A stretch of DNA of 64,000 bases from Talpa occidentalis (GCF_014898055.3 NW_023602073.1:18027784-18091783); one strand, 5' to 3'. Positions 11,299 to 22,960 are shown, counted from the stretch's first letter. The notes: generated by a model from the letters alone, not told the origin. Program-made: numbers and translations.

Positions 11299-11551
11299 AC
11301 ATAAGGTTTCCATCAACAACTTGACTTAGCATATGCAGGTGCCAGGTTTGAAACCTGGTGTAGGCAACAGATCCCTACTCAGAGGCTGGGCCTTTGAAGA
11401 TTCCTTTGAACATAGTATTTAGATTGGTGCTAAATCATCATCCTTAGTGTTCTTTGCCGTCAGAAAAAAGAAAGTCTATCCCTTTGGGGTGTTCCTAGAA
11501 GGAGGCACCCCTCATAGGGAGGTGTGAAGTTGTCTTAGATTTCTTTGGAAT

Positions 11552-12149
11552 TGTAGCAGGGTGGTCCCCAGGACTGGGGGAGGTTTCAGGTTTCCTACTC
11601 CACCCGAAGGAGGGTGGAGCTGAGCAGGGAGAAGAAGAAGCTGCAGAGGAGACTGAGAAGGAAGGAAGCAGGATGGAGCCAGGAGACCTGGAGGAGGCAC
11701 ATGGAGCAGAGAGACATGTGAAGAAACTGTGCTTGCCTTTGGGTTGTGGACTGGGTGACACAGATGTGGATGAGAGACCCGTGGGGAGGTGACAATGGCA
11801 GCTTTTATTTTGATTTTCTCTTTCCCTCCCAGACTTGCCTGGTTGTTTCTGATCCTTTTCTGTGAGTCCCCACTGAAAGGTGCTTTAGACCTGTGGCAGG
11901 CTTTCAGGCCTTGCTCTGGGCCAATCCTGCTTGGGTGGACTTTCACCCATGAGGGGACGGGTAACTCTGGGTGTTTGGTTTGATTTAGAAACTATATTCT
12001 TTGTCTTTCCTGTATTGTTTACTAATTGTATTAAAAGTTCCTTCCCATTAAAGTCTTACATGTTTTGTGTTGATGCATCAGATGGCAGAAACTATTTAGA
12101 GCAGGCAGATTTGTGGGGTCTGGGGTGCCCCTCTCCCTGACCTGTAACA
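11552..12149 (+). mobile_element. Solo LTR, family A, copy 3, with 4-bp target duplication
   Basis: Begins TGTAGCAGGG and ends CCTGTAACA, 598 bases, with the ATTAAA signal at about 12048 followed by the 3' part. It is flanked by GAAT at 11548-11551 and again at 12150-12153. TG...CA ends and a 4-bp duplication are the signature of retroviral integration; 4 bp is typical of gammaretrovirus-like (class I) elements. It lies inverted relative to copies 1, 2 and 4. There is no internal region. Confidence 0.9.
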
Positions 12150-13853
12150 GAATCAGATGTTCCTTCTTGAGGGATTCCTAAAAGGATAAGATCTCTGTCT
12201 CAGAACTAAGAATTGGGGCACTCTGGTGAACACAACCTATATCTAACAGTTTGTCTATTGCCAGACACATGTTTTCAACCTTGTTTCTGGAGATATTCCT
12301 AAATTGTAGTAATCTGCATTTTTAAAGTAATGGCAACCATTTCTCCCAATGCCCACAGTACCGCAGTTAACTTTAGTTCTACATACCTACCTGATACATT
12401 GAAAAAGGCCGACTCTGGACATCTTGGAAAAAGCTGATCTGACTGAGCAGATATTGAAATACATTATCATGTTGGTAACATTTGCTATTGTGAGAAGTCC
12501 TTTATGCAACATTTAATCTCAAGTTAGAAATCAATCTCTTTCCATCTCTTTCCTATACGTTCTGGTTTTAGCATAGTGTATGCAATTAATTACCTTTTTT
12601 CCTTTTCTTTATTGTGTATCCACTGGTTATATAGCCAATGGAATGGAAAGTTTTTAGTATTTTTTTCAATATATGAATCCAAAAACACCATTTATAGACA
12701 GCAGTCCAAATAAGAGGACCTAATTATAAAACATCGTGCCTCTTAATTAATTGCAAATGCATTTCTCTTTTAGATATTTGTTGCCAAATTAAGAGAATTT
12801 GAGAAGTAGGGAAAAAAAGCAGGTTGCTGCCTATCCTATAAAATTGTCAGTGCACATATTCTTTGATTTGGCTTTTCCATAACTGTGCAGGTATCTTGAA
12901 TACATAAAATACAGTGTTATGTTAATACATAGTGTTTGCAACAGCAGGATGGGGAAATTAAGCTCTCTATTCAGCGGTGATACATTCCATAAAAAAAGAA
13001 TACTGTGCTTCCTGAAAAGAGGATGAAAAACACTTTTCTGTTCCACTGCAGAAAGATCACAAAAATACATACTAAATAAAAATTTAAAAAGCATGATATA
13101 GAACAAATCTGGATAAAATACTGCTATCTGTAAAGAGGGAAAGAGAAAATGTATTTGTATAATGATGCATTTTTGAAAATCTGTGGGAGGATAAACCACT
13201 GAAAAGGGTGGTTAACATTTTAGGGGGCAAAGAGCTGGTGGAAAGATACGGCATAAAGATCTCTGGTGTGGTGAAGAGAGCCGCGTCTCCAGAATTCGGT
13301 AGTACCCATATCTCCTAAGTGACCTCCGATTTCAGGTCACTCAGAAAATCTGAAGCAGCAGAGAAATGGGCAAACTCCTGAATGCCCATTCGGGGCGCGG
13401 GCAAGTAGGGCAGACCTGGGAAACTCTCTACCATCCAGAATCAGGCCCGTTGGAATATCCTTCAGGTCCGAGATCTTGTCTATTTAAAGTGAGAGGCTGT
13501 TACCTAGTGTGGACTTGTTTATAGTAATTCAGAGGGTCAGACTGACTGTCTGCAAGGACTGATTGCCTGCCACTTAGCAGCAAATACTTCCAAAGCTTCT
13601 CCAACGATATAGCCGCAGTTGAAAAGTTTTAGCTTTCCCTTTGAAATCCACGAACACGGAAAAATTAACGTTCTTTCTTTCTTTTGCTTTTGTTTTAAGG
13701 GAAAGCATCTCCTTTTTATTATGGGTGAAAAGCAGTAAAAAAAAAAAAAAAAAAGAATTCTAGTATGAACAACAGTAACAACCACAGTGATTTCAACTTA
13801 AAATTTAAAGAAAAGAGAATTCCTCTTCCCCTTCCCCTCATTTCCCAAGGGCA
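12150..13853. other. AT-rich intergenic DNA
   Basis: No coding, RNA or confident repeat feature is recognised. A poly(A)/poly(T) tract lies near 13738-13754. Confidence 0.4.
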
Positions 13854-13927
13854 GGCCAGTTAGCTTAGTTGGTTAGAGTGTGATGCTAATAATGCTAAGG
13901 CTGTGGGTTTGATCCCCATGTGGACCA
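13854..13927 (+). tRNA. tRNA-Ile(AAT), CpG-decayed
   Basis: The 74 bases align end to end with mammalian tRNA-Ile-AAT. The anticodon loop CTAATAA (anticodon AAT) and the D loop TTGGTTAGAG are intact. Nearly every difference from the consensus is a C-to-T or G-to-A change at a former CpG: GCG to GTG, ACGCC to ATGCT, TTCGATC to TTTGATC, CGTACGG to ATGTGG. As a result the acceptor and anticodon stems have mismatches (for example C3 against A) and several G-U pairs. Box A is nearly normal, box B is GGTTTGATCCC. A TTTTT pol III terminator follows at 13936-13940. It is probably a pseudogene or weakly used; the spliced-leader-like intron of tRNA-Ile-TAT is absent. Confidence 0.85.
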
Positions 13928-14400
13928 TCTATTTGTTTTTCCACCCAAAAAATATTTTCGAAGATGTTAGTCTCTTAACCGTGTAAAATAGAGAGAATAA
14001 TGTAAAAAGTTCTAAGAAGTTCTGATTCCACCGCCCTCCATTTCCTTCTATGTCACTCATAAACCAAATTATTCCCGGTTACCATACGGGAATTTCTACG
14101 AGTAGAGAATGTTCTTTCTCTTGGAGAAAGACTGAGGAGAGTTGGGTGGGTTTAAAGGCCCATGTCTGCCTGGGAGTTCTGCTTAATGCAGAAAGAAAAA
14201 GAGCAAAAGATTATTGGTAACTTTTTTTAAAAAGTTTATCTAATTTTAAATTGTCTTTCCAAAGTAGCCTCACAACCAGCCTCCTTTTCCAAATCATCCA
14301 AAGTTATAAGGTAGAGAGTTCTTAAGGGTTGTTCCTTCAGTGTCTCTGAAGACTCTAAGATTTAACTGACGGCCCAGATTGCCTTTGAGAAAACCCTGGA
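13928..14400. other. Intergenic DNA
   Basis: Apart from the terminator of the tRNA at 13936-13940, no feature is recognised. Confidence 0.4.
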
Positions 14401-15000
14401 AGGTGAAGGACTTTCCGGCATTCCCCTCTCCAGCTCCCTAAAGCTGGAGGAAGCTGAGTGAGGCCTCATGTTTGCACCTCAGACATAGGCTCTCCCAGAA
14501 CAAGGAAAGGCCAGTTGGTAAGTATACCTACCTGTTTTCTGGCAACCTTTCTGGATATTTGAGGGCCTCAGACGCTCGTGGCCAGCATTCTGACAGATAT
14601 TGGACTGGGTCATCAGGTTGAAACTGGCACAACCTGTCTGAGGGTCCAAGCTACTGGCCACTGTGGCTTCCCTGGAGTTTTCTGAGTACCAGGGCTGGTT
14701 GGTGTTGAGGCCAGTGCTGAGGGATGGCAAGGCCTGAGACCAGGAGGCCAGGGGGGACGATGCCACCAAAATCAGCTTTGGGAATCTCTGTTGGGATGGA
14801 AAGCTGGTAACTGGTCTGCGCCCTGCCACCGCCCTTCACTGGTGGGGAACTGGATAGTGAACACGGTAGTCCTCCTGGGTGGCCTGGGGGTCATGGCCAC
14901 CTGGCACAGCCTGGGAGGCTGCAAACAGATGGATGGGGAGGACCCCCTCAGTACCTGTCCCCAACTCCTCCAGCACCCTCAGCCATTCTACTGAGCCCCT
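14400..15000. other. Unassigned GC-richer stretch
   Basis: Composition is higher in GC than the flanks and both strands carry overlapping open frames of 60 to 116 codons (14479-14829 minus is the longest). None of the translations is recognised and no splice or start context stands out. It may be a relic of a gene or an unlisted LTR. Confidence 0.3.
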
Positions 15001-15699
15001 TGATTAGGCCATCCTGGTCCCTGCCCATATCAATAGGGTACAATTTGGGGAGATGGAACATGACTGCACTGGTTTGCGGGCAGACAGGTTTTTAAATCTC
15101 ACCAATGATTTTTAAATGACTTTTCCTGTGGAAGTCACATTCAATCTGTACTGGTATTAGAAGGAGCAGTTTGGTTCTGAAATTCACAGGAAAGTAAAGC
15201 ATCCCAGCTAACTCTGTTTTGGTATAAATATTTAGCCTTGTTAAATTAGACTTTATGGTGTTTGGTTTAGGTCTTGGTTGCCATGTGTGTCCAGATAAGA
15301 AGGTTTATGCTCACCTTTTCAAATAGGTGGCTTTCTAATTTTAAGGGGTATTATGAGAAAATTTACCAGTTTTATTACCTGCTCAGAGAACTTCATCTTC
15401 TCTGAGAAACAGTTCATATATCTGACAACCATCAGTGGGCAACCATTTCCCCAGGCACTTTGAAGGTCCCTGTGGCCCCATGGTACCAAGAGCCTGGAAT
15501 GGAGAAGGTTCTATGTCTCTTTGGAAAATGGCACCCTGCCTCATGATCATGAGCCTTTCTTGTGGTAGGCGGCACTACCCAAGCTGTCTCTTGACAAAGT
15601 CCGAGCATTGGGGGAGACTCCCGAGAATAGGGGAGTCTTGCCCTTCCCAGAAGATCTGAATAAGGGAATCTCCATGGCAGTGCCTGCTAATGCTCTCCT
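15001..15699. other. Intergenic DNA without recognised features
   Basis: Nothing gene-like is supported here. Confidence 0.35.
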
Positions 15700-16565
15700 G
15701 TTTGTTCTTGGTTAATGCAAAAATAAGTTAGTTATAAATTGGCTTGTGAAAACCTAATTCAGACCTAGACGTTAATTGGCCTATTGTTCTTACGCTTGAA
15801 TCATTACTAAAGAAAGTAAAAAATGCTAAAGGTATAGCCAGGAAAGAAATGTTTTGGCCCTGAGAACTATGGAGAACAAGCTGCCCTGAACCATAGCCTA
15901 ACCCAGGGGGTACGTGTTTGCGGCAGCAGTACATTTCCTGGTGTATGCAAAAGGTGAATAGTTCGCAGGCCATGTGGAGGTTAGGTATTTCCAGTTAAGA
16001 GTTAGACTTCAGTAGAACTAACATAGATTTGATGAGTTACTTTAGGCCACTTTGAAGTAATTGATAAATTAGCCAAGTTAATTGAGTGCTAAGGAGATAG
16101 GTTGATTTCAGTAATAGAATATAGAATAGGACTTTCACGCCCACTCCGAAACTAGGAAAGTTTCATAGAATGATTAATTGTCACCAAATGTTGTGCTGTC
16201 TGAAATAATTGATCATGTTAGAAAATGAGCTGTACTAAGAAAACTAATTGTCCCTGATGTTTTTTAAGGTAACCAAAGAAATGCCCTTTTGGTATGAGAC
16301 CAAGAGAGTCTCTATAGTTTCATGAGAAAATATGTAATGATTGTCTTTGTTCTGCTTCGATGATTGTGCTGATGCAATCTCACCGCTTGCCTTACTGTAT
16401 AAAGACCCACTGAAACCCTCAGCAGGAGATACTTGCACCAGAAAGAGTGTCAGTGTCTCCTCACTACCTCATCTACCTCACACCACTTCCCCTTACCCCC
16501 CCAAGTTTTTGCCGACACCGTCCTCTCCTTTTGGGGATTCCTGACACAACATTCTGCTGGAGCGG
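15700..16565 (+). mobile_element. Possible retroviral LTR (unassigned)
   Basis: The stretch ends with a compact promoter-like arrangement: a TATA box in CTGTATAAAGACCC near 16397-16410, a pyrimidine-rich leader, then GGGGATTCCTGACACAACA. This is the usual layout at the 3' end of an LTR. No second copy, target duplication or internal gene is found, so the call is tentative. Confidence 0.35.
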
Positions 16566-17129
16566 GCCTCCAGCACTTTCTCTCCCCAGCTCTTTCACCC
16601 CATTTAGAACTGCTGTAGACCAGTCTCCACCTGCCCTGCCACTTTAAATCTTGAACAAAAGTGGGGCCCTGTTCCTGAACTCTACAGAGAACTAGGCTCC
16701 TGCAAGGAGGGGGCATGTATTTGGGGAGGCTGTGTCTGGGAGTAGCTTCCAGGACACTGTCCTGGCGGATGGAGGCTGAGGTACACCTAAGGGGAGAAAT
16801 CCATGTCGCAGACCAGGAGGCACAGCACTCGGAGCTAGAGGGGGGAAATCTCGAGGGGGAAATCTCAAGGAAGTGATGGGATGGGCCCAAGGGGAAAGAA
16901 AGTGATGTCATTTGTGAAAGGAATTAAACCATAAGTCATTACCCGAACCTAGTCACAGAAGTACTTATTTCCAACAATACTTCTTAGAGAAGATTGAGGG
17001 CGACCCGGTCACACAGTGATAGCTCTTAGCGTTGTTGGGTCACTCTGGAGCCAGACTACCCCCTGGAGCCCCTCCTCTGCCATTTTCCTAGTTTGAGGCA
17101 GCGTTTCTTCATCTATAAAATGTATATGA

Positions 17130-17196
17130 GAGTTGTGGTGGTGCTGGTGCTGGTGGTGGGGTGCTGGTGCTGCTGGTGCTGCTGGTGATGATGCTC
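17130..17196 (+). repeat. (GTG/CTG)n trinucleotide microsatellite
   Basis: About 65 bases of GTGGTG, GCTGGT and GCTGCTG units. They create a leucine/valine-rich open frame that is not a gene. Confidence 0.85.
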
Positions 17197-17251
17197 TGGT
17201 CTGAGACTATGGCTAAAGCTGCTCTCAGGGTACCTGGCTGTTTGTGCTTTG

Positions 17252-17265
17252 CCAGCAGGGGGCGC
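17252..17265 (+). promoter_or_regulatory. CTCF-type binding motif
   Basis: CCAGCAGGGGGCGC is a strong match to the core of the vertebrate CTCF motif, in forward orientation. It sits at the edge of a CpG-rich stretch between the Ile and Gln tRNA genes, a plausible boundary position. Binding is inferred, not shown. Confidence 0.7.
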
Positions 17266-17407
17266 GCGGCCCTCAAATCTTGTCGCAGCCTGGTCTCCAG
17301 GGCGGGAAATTCGCTCTCAGAGAGCGAGAATGGAGCCCAGGCAACCTTCTTGCAGGAGGCCTCTCAAAATACCTTAGCAAACGTTGCCCTCCGGCCCAGT
17401 TCAAAGG

Positions 17408-17420
17408 CCAGCAGGAGGCG
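17408..17420 (+). promoter_or_regulatory. Second CTCF-type motif
   Basis: CCAGCAGGAGGCG resembles the same core in the same orientation, 156 bases after the first. The match is weaker. Confidence 0.5.
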
Positions 17421-18197
17421 TTTACGAAGTCAGGACGCTCCGCGAGTCTCACGCATCACAGACACAGGTGTGCGTGGGTTTTCACAGAACGGGTGGGCTC
17501 GCTTGTGTGTGCGGCAAATAATCTAGTTATTTGCATAGAGGCAGGAGCGGGGGGTCTTCTCTGAGTGGTTTGCCAGCCTCCTGGGCTCCTATTCCCGACC
17601 GATGGCGAGAGAGACGCCCGCCACTCTTGCTGCGCGTCCGCCGGCCAGTTGCGCGCCCAGGGCGGCCTGGTGGTCCACGAGCACCTGTTTCAGTTCCTGC
17701 GACTTTGCTAAGCGCTTTCCCTAACGCAGCCGCCCGGAGGCCAGAAACCACACCAGTTACAGGCGATTTTTGAGAAAGCGGTAAGATCTGATAATGAAGT
17801 AGAAATAAGGATCCCCTATCCCTGCCTCGACATTCTCCCCAGTCTGGGATAATGGTTCCGAGTCCTAATAAGTGACATGGTAATGCAATCACTAGTGAAG
17901 AAAACCTCCCACACGGTAGGGCCGCGGTCTTGTTCAACGGCCTCACTTGTTTCCAGTTAAGAAATAAAGGCCCGAGGCCACCAAGTTCTGGAGCCACTTG
18001 GGAGGAAATGCGGGGGTGCAGGGGTAGGATTCCTGAAGTACAGATCACTGTTTTTAATCAAGATTCTAGCGTCCGAAGTGTTGGGTGCAGGCAGGTGACA
18101 GGCAATCATCCGTGATTTAATCCTGGAGAAGAAAAGACAAAATATGAAGGAGGGACAACTAGGTCATCAAAAATTTAGGGACTAAGCTTTCTCCACG

Positions 18198-18269
18198 GGC
18201 CCCATGGTGTAATGGTCAGCACTCTGGACTCTGAATCCAGCGATCCGAGTTCAAGTCTCGGTGGGACCT
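18198..18269 (+). tRNA. tRNA-Gln(CTG)
   Basis: The 72 bases match mammalian tRNA-Gln-CTG throughout: D arm TGGTGTAATGGTCAGCA, anticodon stem-loop CTGGACTCTGAATCCAG with anticodon CTG, and T arm CCGAGTTCAAGTCTCGG. The acceptor is GGCCCCA/TGGGACC, with a compensated C4-G pair and a single C3-A mismatch. Box A and box B are intact, and a TTTT terminator lies at 18274-18277. CpGs in the T arm and variable region are kept, unlike the Ile and Arg copies. It is probably active and decodes CAG glutamine codons in cytosolic translation. Confidence 0.93.
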
Positions 18270-18599
18270 TCTGTTTTGTCCTGACTGGATGCCCATCTCC
18301 TTTCTGCAAACCATTCTCTTGCCCAGTTTTATTCCTGATATTCCTACACTTGCTGAACATTCGCTGAATCCTGTGTCTGCAGTCGCCAAAAGGTGATTTG
18401 CCATTTGCTGTGCACAGTTTGTTTCCTGAGGGGGTTAACAAGGTGTCTTCTCGAAAGGGGCGAGGGAAGCCGCCCAAGCCTTGTTGGAACTGGAAATCTT
18501 TAGAAACAATCAGTAAACTGAGGAGACTGGAATGTGTCGCGTGAGGAAAGTGAGGAAATTTGGTGATGGTTCTGGACTGAGAAAAGTCAGGATGAAAAT

Positions 18600-19555
18600 T
18601 TAGGAAAGGATTTATTTACCCATGGACAATGGGTGTGAGAGAAGCGACTGTGGCCGAGGCCGAAAGAACACCGTCTGCAGACAAAGCCACAAAGGGATCC
18701 AAACCCAAACTCAGAAATCTGGATACCCGGGACGTGCAACCCGCGACAGTCTAGAGTCGGAAAACTTGCTCCTGCGGGTTTGCACGAGCAGCTTTCCTTA
18801 CGCAGGGAAGCTGGGGAATGGGCTGATTCACCGACTTCAGGCTTCCTCCAAGCCGCCCTGACTTCCCCGAGCGAGGGATCCCCGAGGACTTTGCTGCGCC
18901 CGGGGCTGCGCGCCTCTCTGCGTCCTCTTTTTTTTTTTAACAGGAAAGAGTTTTATTCATGGAGGATGGGTGAAATTTATTCTTTTTTTAAAAAAATAAA
19001 TTTTATTTTTATATTCCCCATACAATTGTAACCCCCCCATTCTGACCCCAATCCCTCCCCTCCCGCCCCTCACCCCCCAAAAAGTGTCTCTGGTTCATAG
19101 TTTTTTGTTGATTTTGATTTTTACTTTCTTATAGTTATTCATTTTCCTGGTCCCTTATTTAAGTTTTCTAGATTCCTGCTGTGAGTGAGACCATCCGGTA
19201 TTTTTCTTTTTCTTTCTGGCTTATTTCTCTGAGCATGATCCCTTCCAGCGCCATCCATGTTGCTGCAAATTGCATGTGTTTATCTTTTTTGAATGCTGAG
19301 TCTGCGTCCTCTTGTCGCCGCCGGAGCGGGGTCCCGCTTCTGCAGATCGAGAAAGTGAAGTGGCCCCAGGAACTGCTGGGGCCGTTTGACTTTTGAAGAG
19401 AAGCCTCGATGGAAGAAGCAGCCGGAGAAGCGAGAAGAAAGGAAACGTGACGAGAAAAAGCCATGCTAGCGAAGAGGAAGCTCGGAGAGGCGAGCGCAAG
19501 GCGCACGGAATTGGCGACCCTGGGACGGACTAGGCGACAGCAAAATTCTTTCCTA
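18600..19555. promoter_or_regulatory. CpG-rich stretch split by an L1 insertion
   Basis: High CpG content runs on both sides of the L1 fragment at 18930-19300. It is possibly a promoter or a tRNA-associated open region. No exon or protein is recognised on either strand. Confidence 0.4.
18930..19300 (-). mobile_element. 5'-truncated LINE-1 insertion with 13-bp target duplication
   Basis: The plus strand is the reverse of an L1 3' end: GCGCCATCCATGTTGCTGCAAA near 19250 is the hallmark ORF2-end/3' UTR segment. Upstream on the plus strand lie T-rich tail sequence and C-rich 3' UTR. A perfect duplication TCTGCGTCCTCTT flanks it at 18917-18929 and 19301-19313. Only about 370 bases of the element are present. 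Confidence 0.85.
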
Positions 19556-20914
19556 AAATGGGCCTTTCAGATCACGCACCCATGAGCTGCTTGCGAACAG
19601 CCTCTGCTCTCACCTTCCCTTGCGAGTCATGGTTTTCTATTACTTTTTGTACAACATCAACTCTAACTGGGGCGAAATATTTCCCTGTTGACACGATAGA
19701 GCAATTGGAAATCGCGGTGTCTCTGAAATCTCAGAGGCTGCGTTTCATTTCCGAACTTTACACTATTTCATGATGAGATGACAAATTCCTCCTTAACCTT
19801 CAACTAACATCACGATCTTAACGAAAGGGAGCAAACATAGATCATGGAAAATCAGTGCTTCGATTTTTTTGATAACTATTCAGGCTCGTAAGAAAATGAT
19901 TCTCATTGACTTTTGTCAAAGAAAACATCCATATTTTGTAAAATTATTACTGCTCGTTATTACTTTTATTTATTGCTACCGGTTATTTCTTAAATTCACA
20001 TAAACTTAATGGAAATGTATAGAACGTTGTACCCTAAATAATATATCTTAAATAATCATAACAACGCCTTTTGTAAGTCCTACGTTTATTCAAAACCACA
20101 AGCCAGTGGACTTTTTGCTGTTAATTTCCTCTGAAATTTCTTTGTTGGAGCAGTAAGAAGTTTTCATCCTGGGCACAGGAATTGATGGGAAAATATTCCC
20201 AGTCTGTCACTAAAAGACATAATTCCAAAGTATTTTCATATATGATAAATCACTTCCCAAAGTGATCTATTTATGTCTTTTATTGTGTGCTGCGATTAAA
20301 TGTGAAATAAACCAAATCAGAAGAACAATGATTGCACAGATTTATGGTTACTGGAAATTACTAAAAATTAGATTTCAATTTATGTAAGTATTTCCTGTTA
20401 CATGATAATGTGATGTAACTCATTGTGAGTGGCATGATTGGGTCTTTGAACATAAAAGTATTAATAATAGGTGAAAATTCTGTGATTGATGTGTTTGCGA
20501 GAGACAACTGATTCTCCTAAAATTTTCCACTGTAAAGCCTTGGTAAGAAGGGCTACACGGTTTAAATTGAAATCTGAGGAATGAACAAAGGCAGCTGACC
20601 TGACACACACTAAAATGTGTCACGGGTAGAAAATGAGAATATGGAGCTTGGAACAAATATAAAGTATTTGGTCCCTCTTGGAAGGGAAATGTGTGTGAGG
20701 ACAGCTGAAGGTGGATTTGCAGGCGAATTAAGGTAAAATTATCAAAGTGTGAAAGGGGCTTCTGGGAGGAAGGTGGCGAGAACTGGTTATGTAAATATTC
20801 TCCAAAGTGACTGCAATTTGAAAAACAGCATTTAATTTACATCTATCACCAACAAGGTGCAAAGTTTTGTCAGAAGTAAGTTTTAAAGGGATGTCCTAAA
20901 GCCTCAACTCACAG
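19556..20914. other. AT-rich intergenic DNA
   Basis: No gene or confident repeat is recognised between the CpG-rich stretch and tRNA-Ser. Confidence 0.4.
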
Positions 20915-20996
20915 GACGAGGTGGCCGAGTGGTTAAGGCGATGGACTGCTAATCCATTGTGCTCTGCACGCGTGGGTTCGAATCCCACCCTCGTCG
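20915..20996 (+). tRNA. tRNA-Ser(GCT)
   Basis: The 82-base type II tRNA matches mammalian tRNA-Ser-GCT essentially base for base. It has acceptor GACGAGG/CCTCGTC, anticodon stem-loop ATGGACTGCTAATCCAT with anticodon GCT, the long variable arm TGTGCTCTGCACGC, and T arm GTGGGTTCGAATCCCAC. All CpG sites are kept. Box A TGGCCGAGTGG and box B GGTTCGAATCC are perfect, and a TTTT terminator is at 21004-21007. It is expected to be functional, charged with serine and reading AGC/AGU codons. Confidence 0.97.
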
Positions 20997-21556
20997 ACCT
21001 TGCTTTTCTGCTCCTCAATCTTTGAGTTGCCCAAAGGAAAATTGCTTTGTTACAAATTTCCTGCTTCACTTCACTTCATCTCTCTCCTTTAGATCTGGTA
21101 GTTACATTTGCCGGTATGTGCTGTGACGTCAACTTGGGCGGCTCTTGGCCAAGGTGTTCCCATTGCTCAATCCCTCATCTCCATCACAGCATGGCTCAAA
21201 TTGCAAAGCCACAGCAGCCAAGGCTTTTGTCACACCCTGTTATACTCTCCTCTGGACTATTGACTGAAGTTTATATAGCACCTTCTCCATTTCTCAGGTC
21301 AGAGGAATTCCTAACTCTTCTTGGTTTATTGTCAAAGTAAAGTTTTTTGAAACCTTCTGTCTTGGATTTACTTCAAATGCTGATAATTGGGGAGTAAAAG
21401 AAACAACACTGACAAACGTTGCTAATTGTTTAAATTGGTTGATGGACGTTCATTCTACTATTCTTTTGACTTTTCCAAATTTCCACCTGTCCTATTTTTG
21501 AATGATATTTTCTCTCATACATTTGTCCACTTTTTTCTATCTTTAGGCTTTTTAAA

Positions 21557-21822
21557 AAAAATATTTGTTTATTTATGCATACAAGAGCTGGGGTATAGGC
21601 CAGAGATACGGGGTGTGAGAGGCTTCACCAGAGACAGAGTGGGGAACAGAACAGACAGACTGACTGAAACACACTGCTGAGGGGAGCAGCAGGTGAGGCA
21701 GGAGAGGTCTGCTGCGCCATATGGGTTGCTCCCCAGTGGCCGGGGATTGGGGATCAAACTTGTGCTGCAGAGGCTTTTGATTGCGCGGTGCTTAACCCCT
21801 TGCGCCACCAGGGAGGCCCTCA
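21557..21822 (-). repeat. tRNA-derived SINE, minus strand
   Basis: Full-length copy flanked by the 14-bp duplication TTAGGCTTTTTAAA at 21543-21556 and 21823-21836. Confidence 0.93.
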
Positions 21823-21836
21823 TTAGGCTTTTTAAA

Positions 21837-22639
21837 TGCATATTTTTAATTTGCATTCACTAATGGCTAGTTTAGAAGTCTTTATATTTTTGTTGGATAG
21901 TGACTCTTTTCTGAAGACAGACGCTTATATATCCTGCCTATTTTTCTATACAGTTACATGCTTTTTTCTTCTTGGTGTGGTAAATTTCTTTACATGCTGA
22001 AAAATAAGTCTTCCAGCTTCACAAAATCTTTAATTTTGTTGGGGGATATTTTTATTGACAGTTTAATTTTAACATAGTCAGATATATAAGTAATTAATTT
22101 GGAGGGTTAAGACCTTCCTGTCCAGAGGATATAAACATAGTTTGCAGTTTCTTTAGATTCTTAAGATAGTTTTATTTCATACTTAGTCATGTATCCATCA
22201 TTTTTGTTGTGAGATTAAGCAGTTTTGTTTTTTAGAATTTAGTTACTTGCATCAACTACACTTAAATTCATTAACTTCCTTCCAATCTAAAAGACTAAGT
22301 CAACCCTCTTTTTCACACTCTATACCCTCCCCCTAAGAGATGTTTCCAAGATCTTGATGTTGTTTTGATGCACATTAACCAGGTTCAAATCTTCTTCTAA
22401 GCCTCTTCAGACTCTCCATTCAGTGGCTCAGACCCAAAAGCTTTCCTTTACCCTAAACTCCTCACTTTACCTCCACCTCACAACCAATGTAAGAACCAAA
22501 CCTTATATAAAATCAGACCACTTCCTTCTGACCGCCCTGCTCTGAGCCATCATATCTCAACCCATTCCTGCAGCACTACTCTGCCCCCTACCACCATTCT
22601 CTCAGCCTCCTTCCCCCTACCCCCACTTTCTCTTTCTCT
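21837..22639. other. Intergenic DNA without recognised genes
   Basis: AT-rich, then C/T-rich sequence. The latter part may be the start of the L2 fragment that follows. Confidence 0.35.
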
Positions 22640-22960
22640 TCTACACTCTATCTCAGCAGTAACCAGAATAATCCTGCCACAAGTGAGTCATGAGTCATTT
22701 CCTTGCCCCAAGGCCTTTGCTGGCTCCACATCTCACACTGGGGGCCTGGGACCAGCTGTTCTCTTTGCCTGGAATCCTCTTACCTTTTACATCAGCAGGA
22801 CTAAGACTGTCTTTGATTTCAAGTCTTTGCTCAGATGTCAACTTCTCCTAAGACCTCAGATGAAATTGTCATCTGATTCTAATCCATTTATCCTGCTCTT
22901 TTTGCCGTAGCACAATCTCTTATATGTACAAATTTATTTCCTGTTATGTTTATTGCTTTT
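22640..22960 (-). repeat. LINE-2 3' end fragment (antisense)
   Basis: The plus strand follows the reverse of L2: CCAAGGCCTTTGC, GTTCTCTTTGCCTGGAATCCTCTT, TCTTTGCTCAGATGTCAACTTCTCC, then the GTAGCACAATCTCTTAT region. This is an ancient mammalian repeat. Confidence 0.75.

Larger units (their letters stand above)
17240..18030. promoter_or_regulatory. CpG-rich stretch between tRNA genes
   Basis: CpG density is high from about 17260 to 17720, in contrast with the surroundings. Overlapping open frames on both strands reflect composition; none is recognised as protein. It may be an unmethylated tRNA-cluster region or an unannotated promoter. Confidence 0.45.

Noticed and set aside
16450..16911. Minus-strand frame of 153 codons
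   Set aside because: Low-complexity composition and no recognised domain. It overlaps the end of the putative LTR.
17527..18048. Minus-strand frame of 173 codons in a CpG-rich stretch
   Set aside because: High GC removes stop codons by chance; overlapping frames of similar length occur on the other strand, and the translation is Arg/Gly/Pro-rich without a domain.
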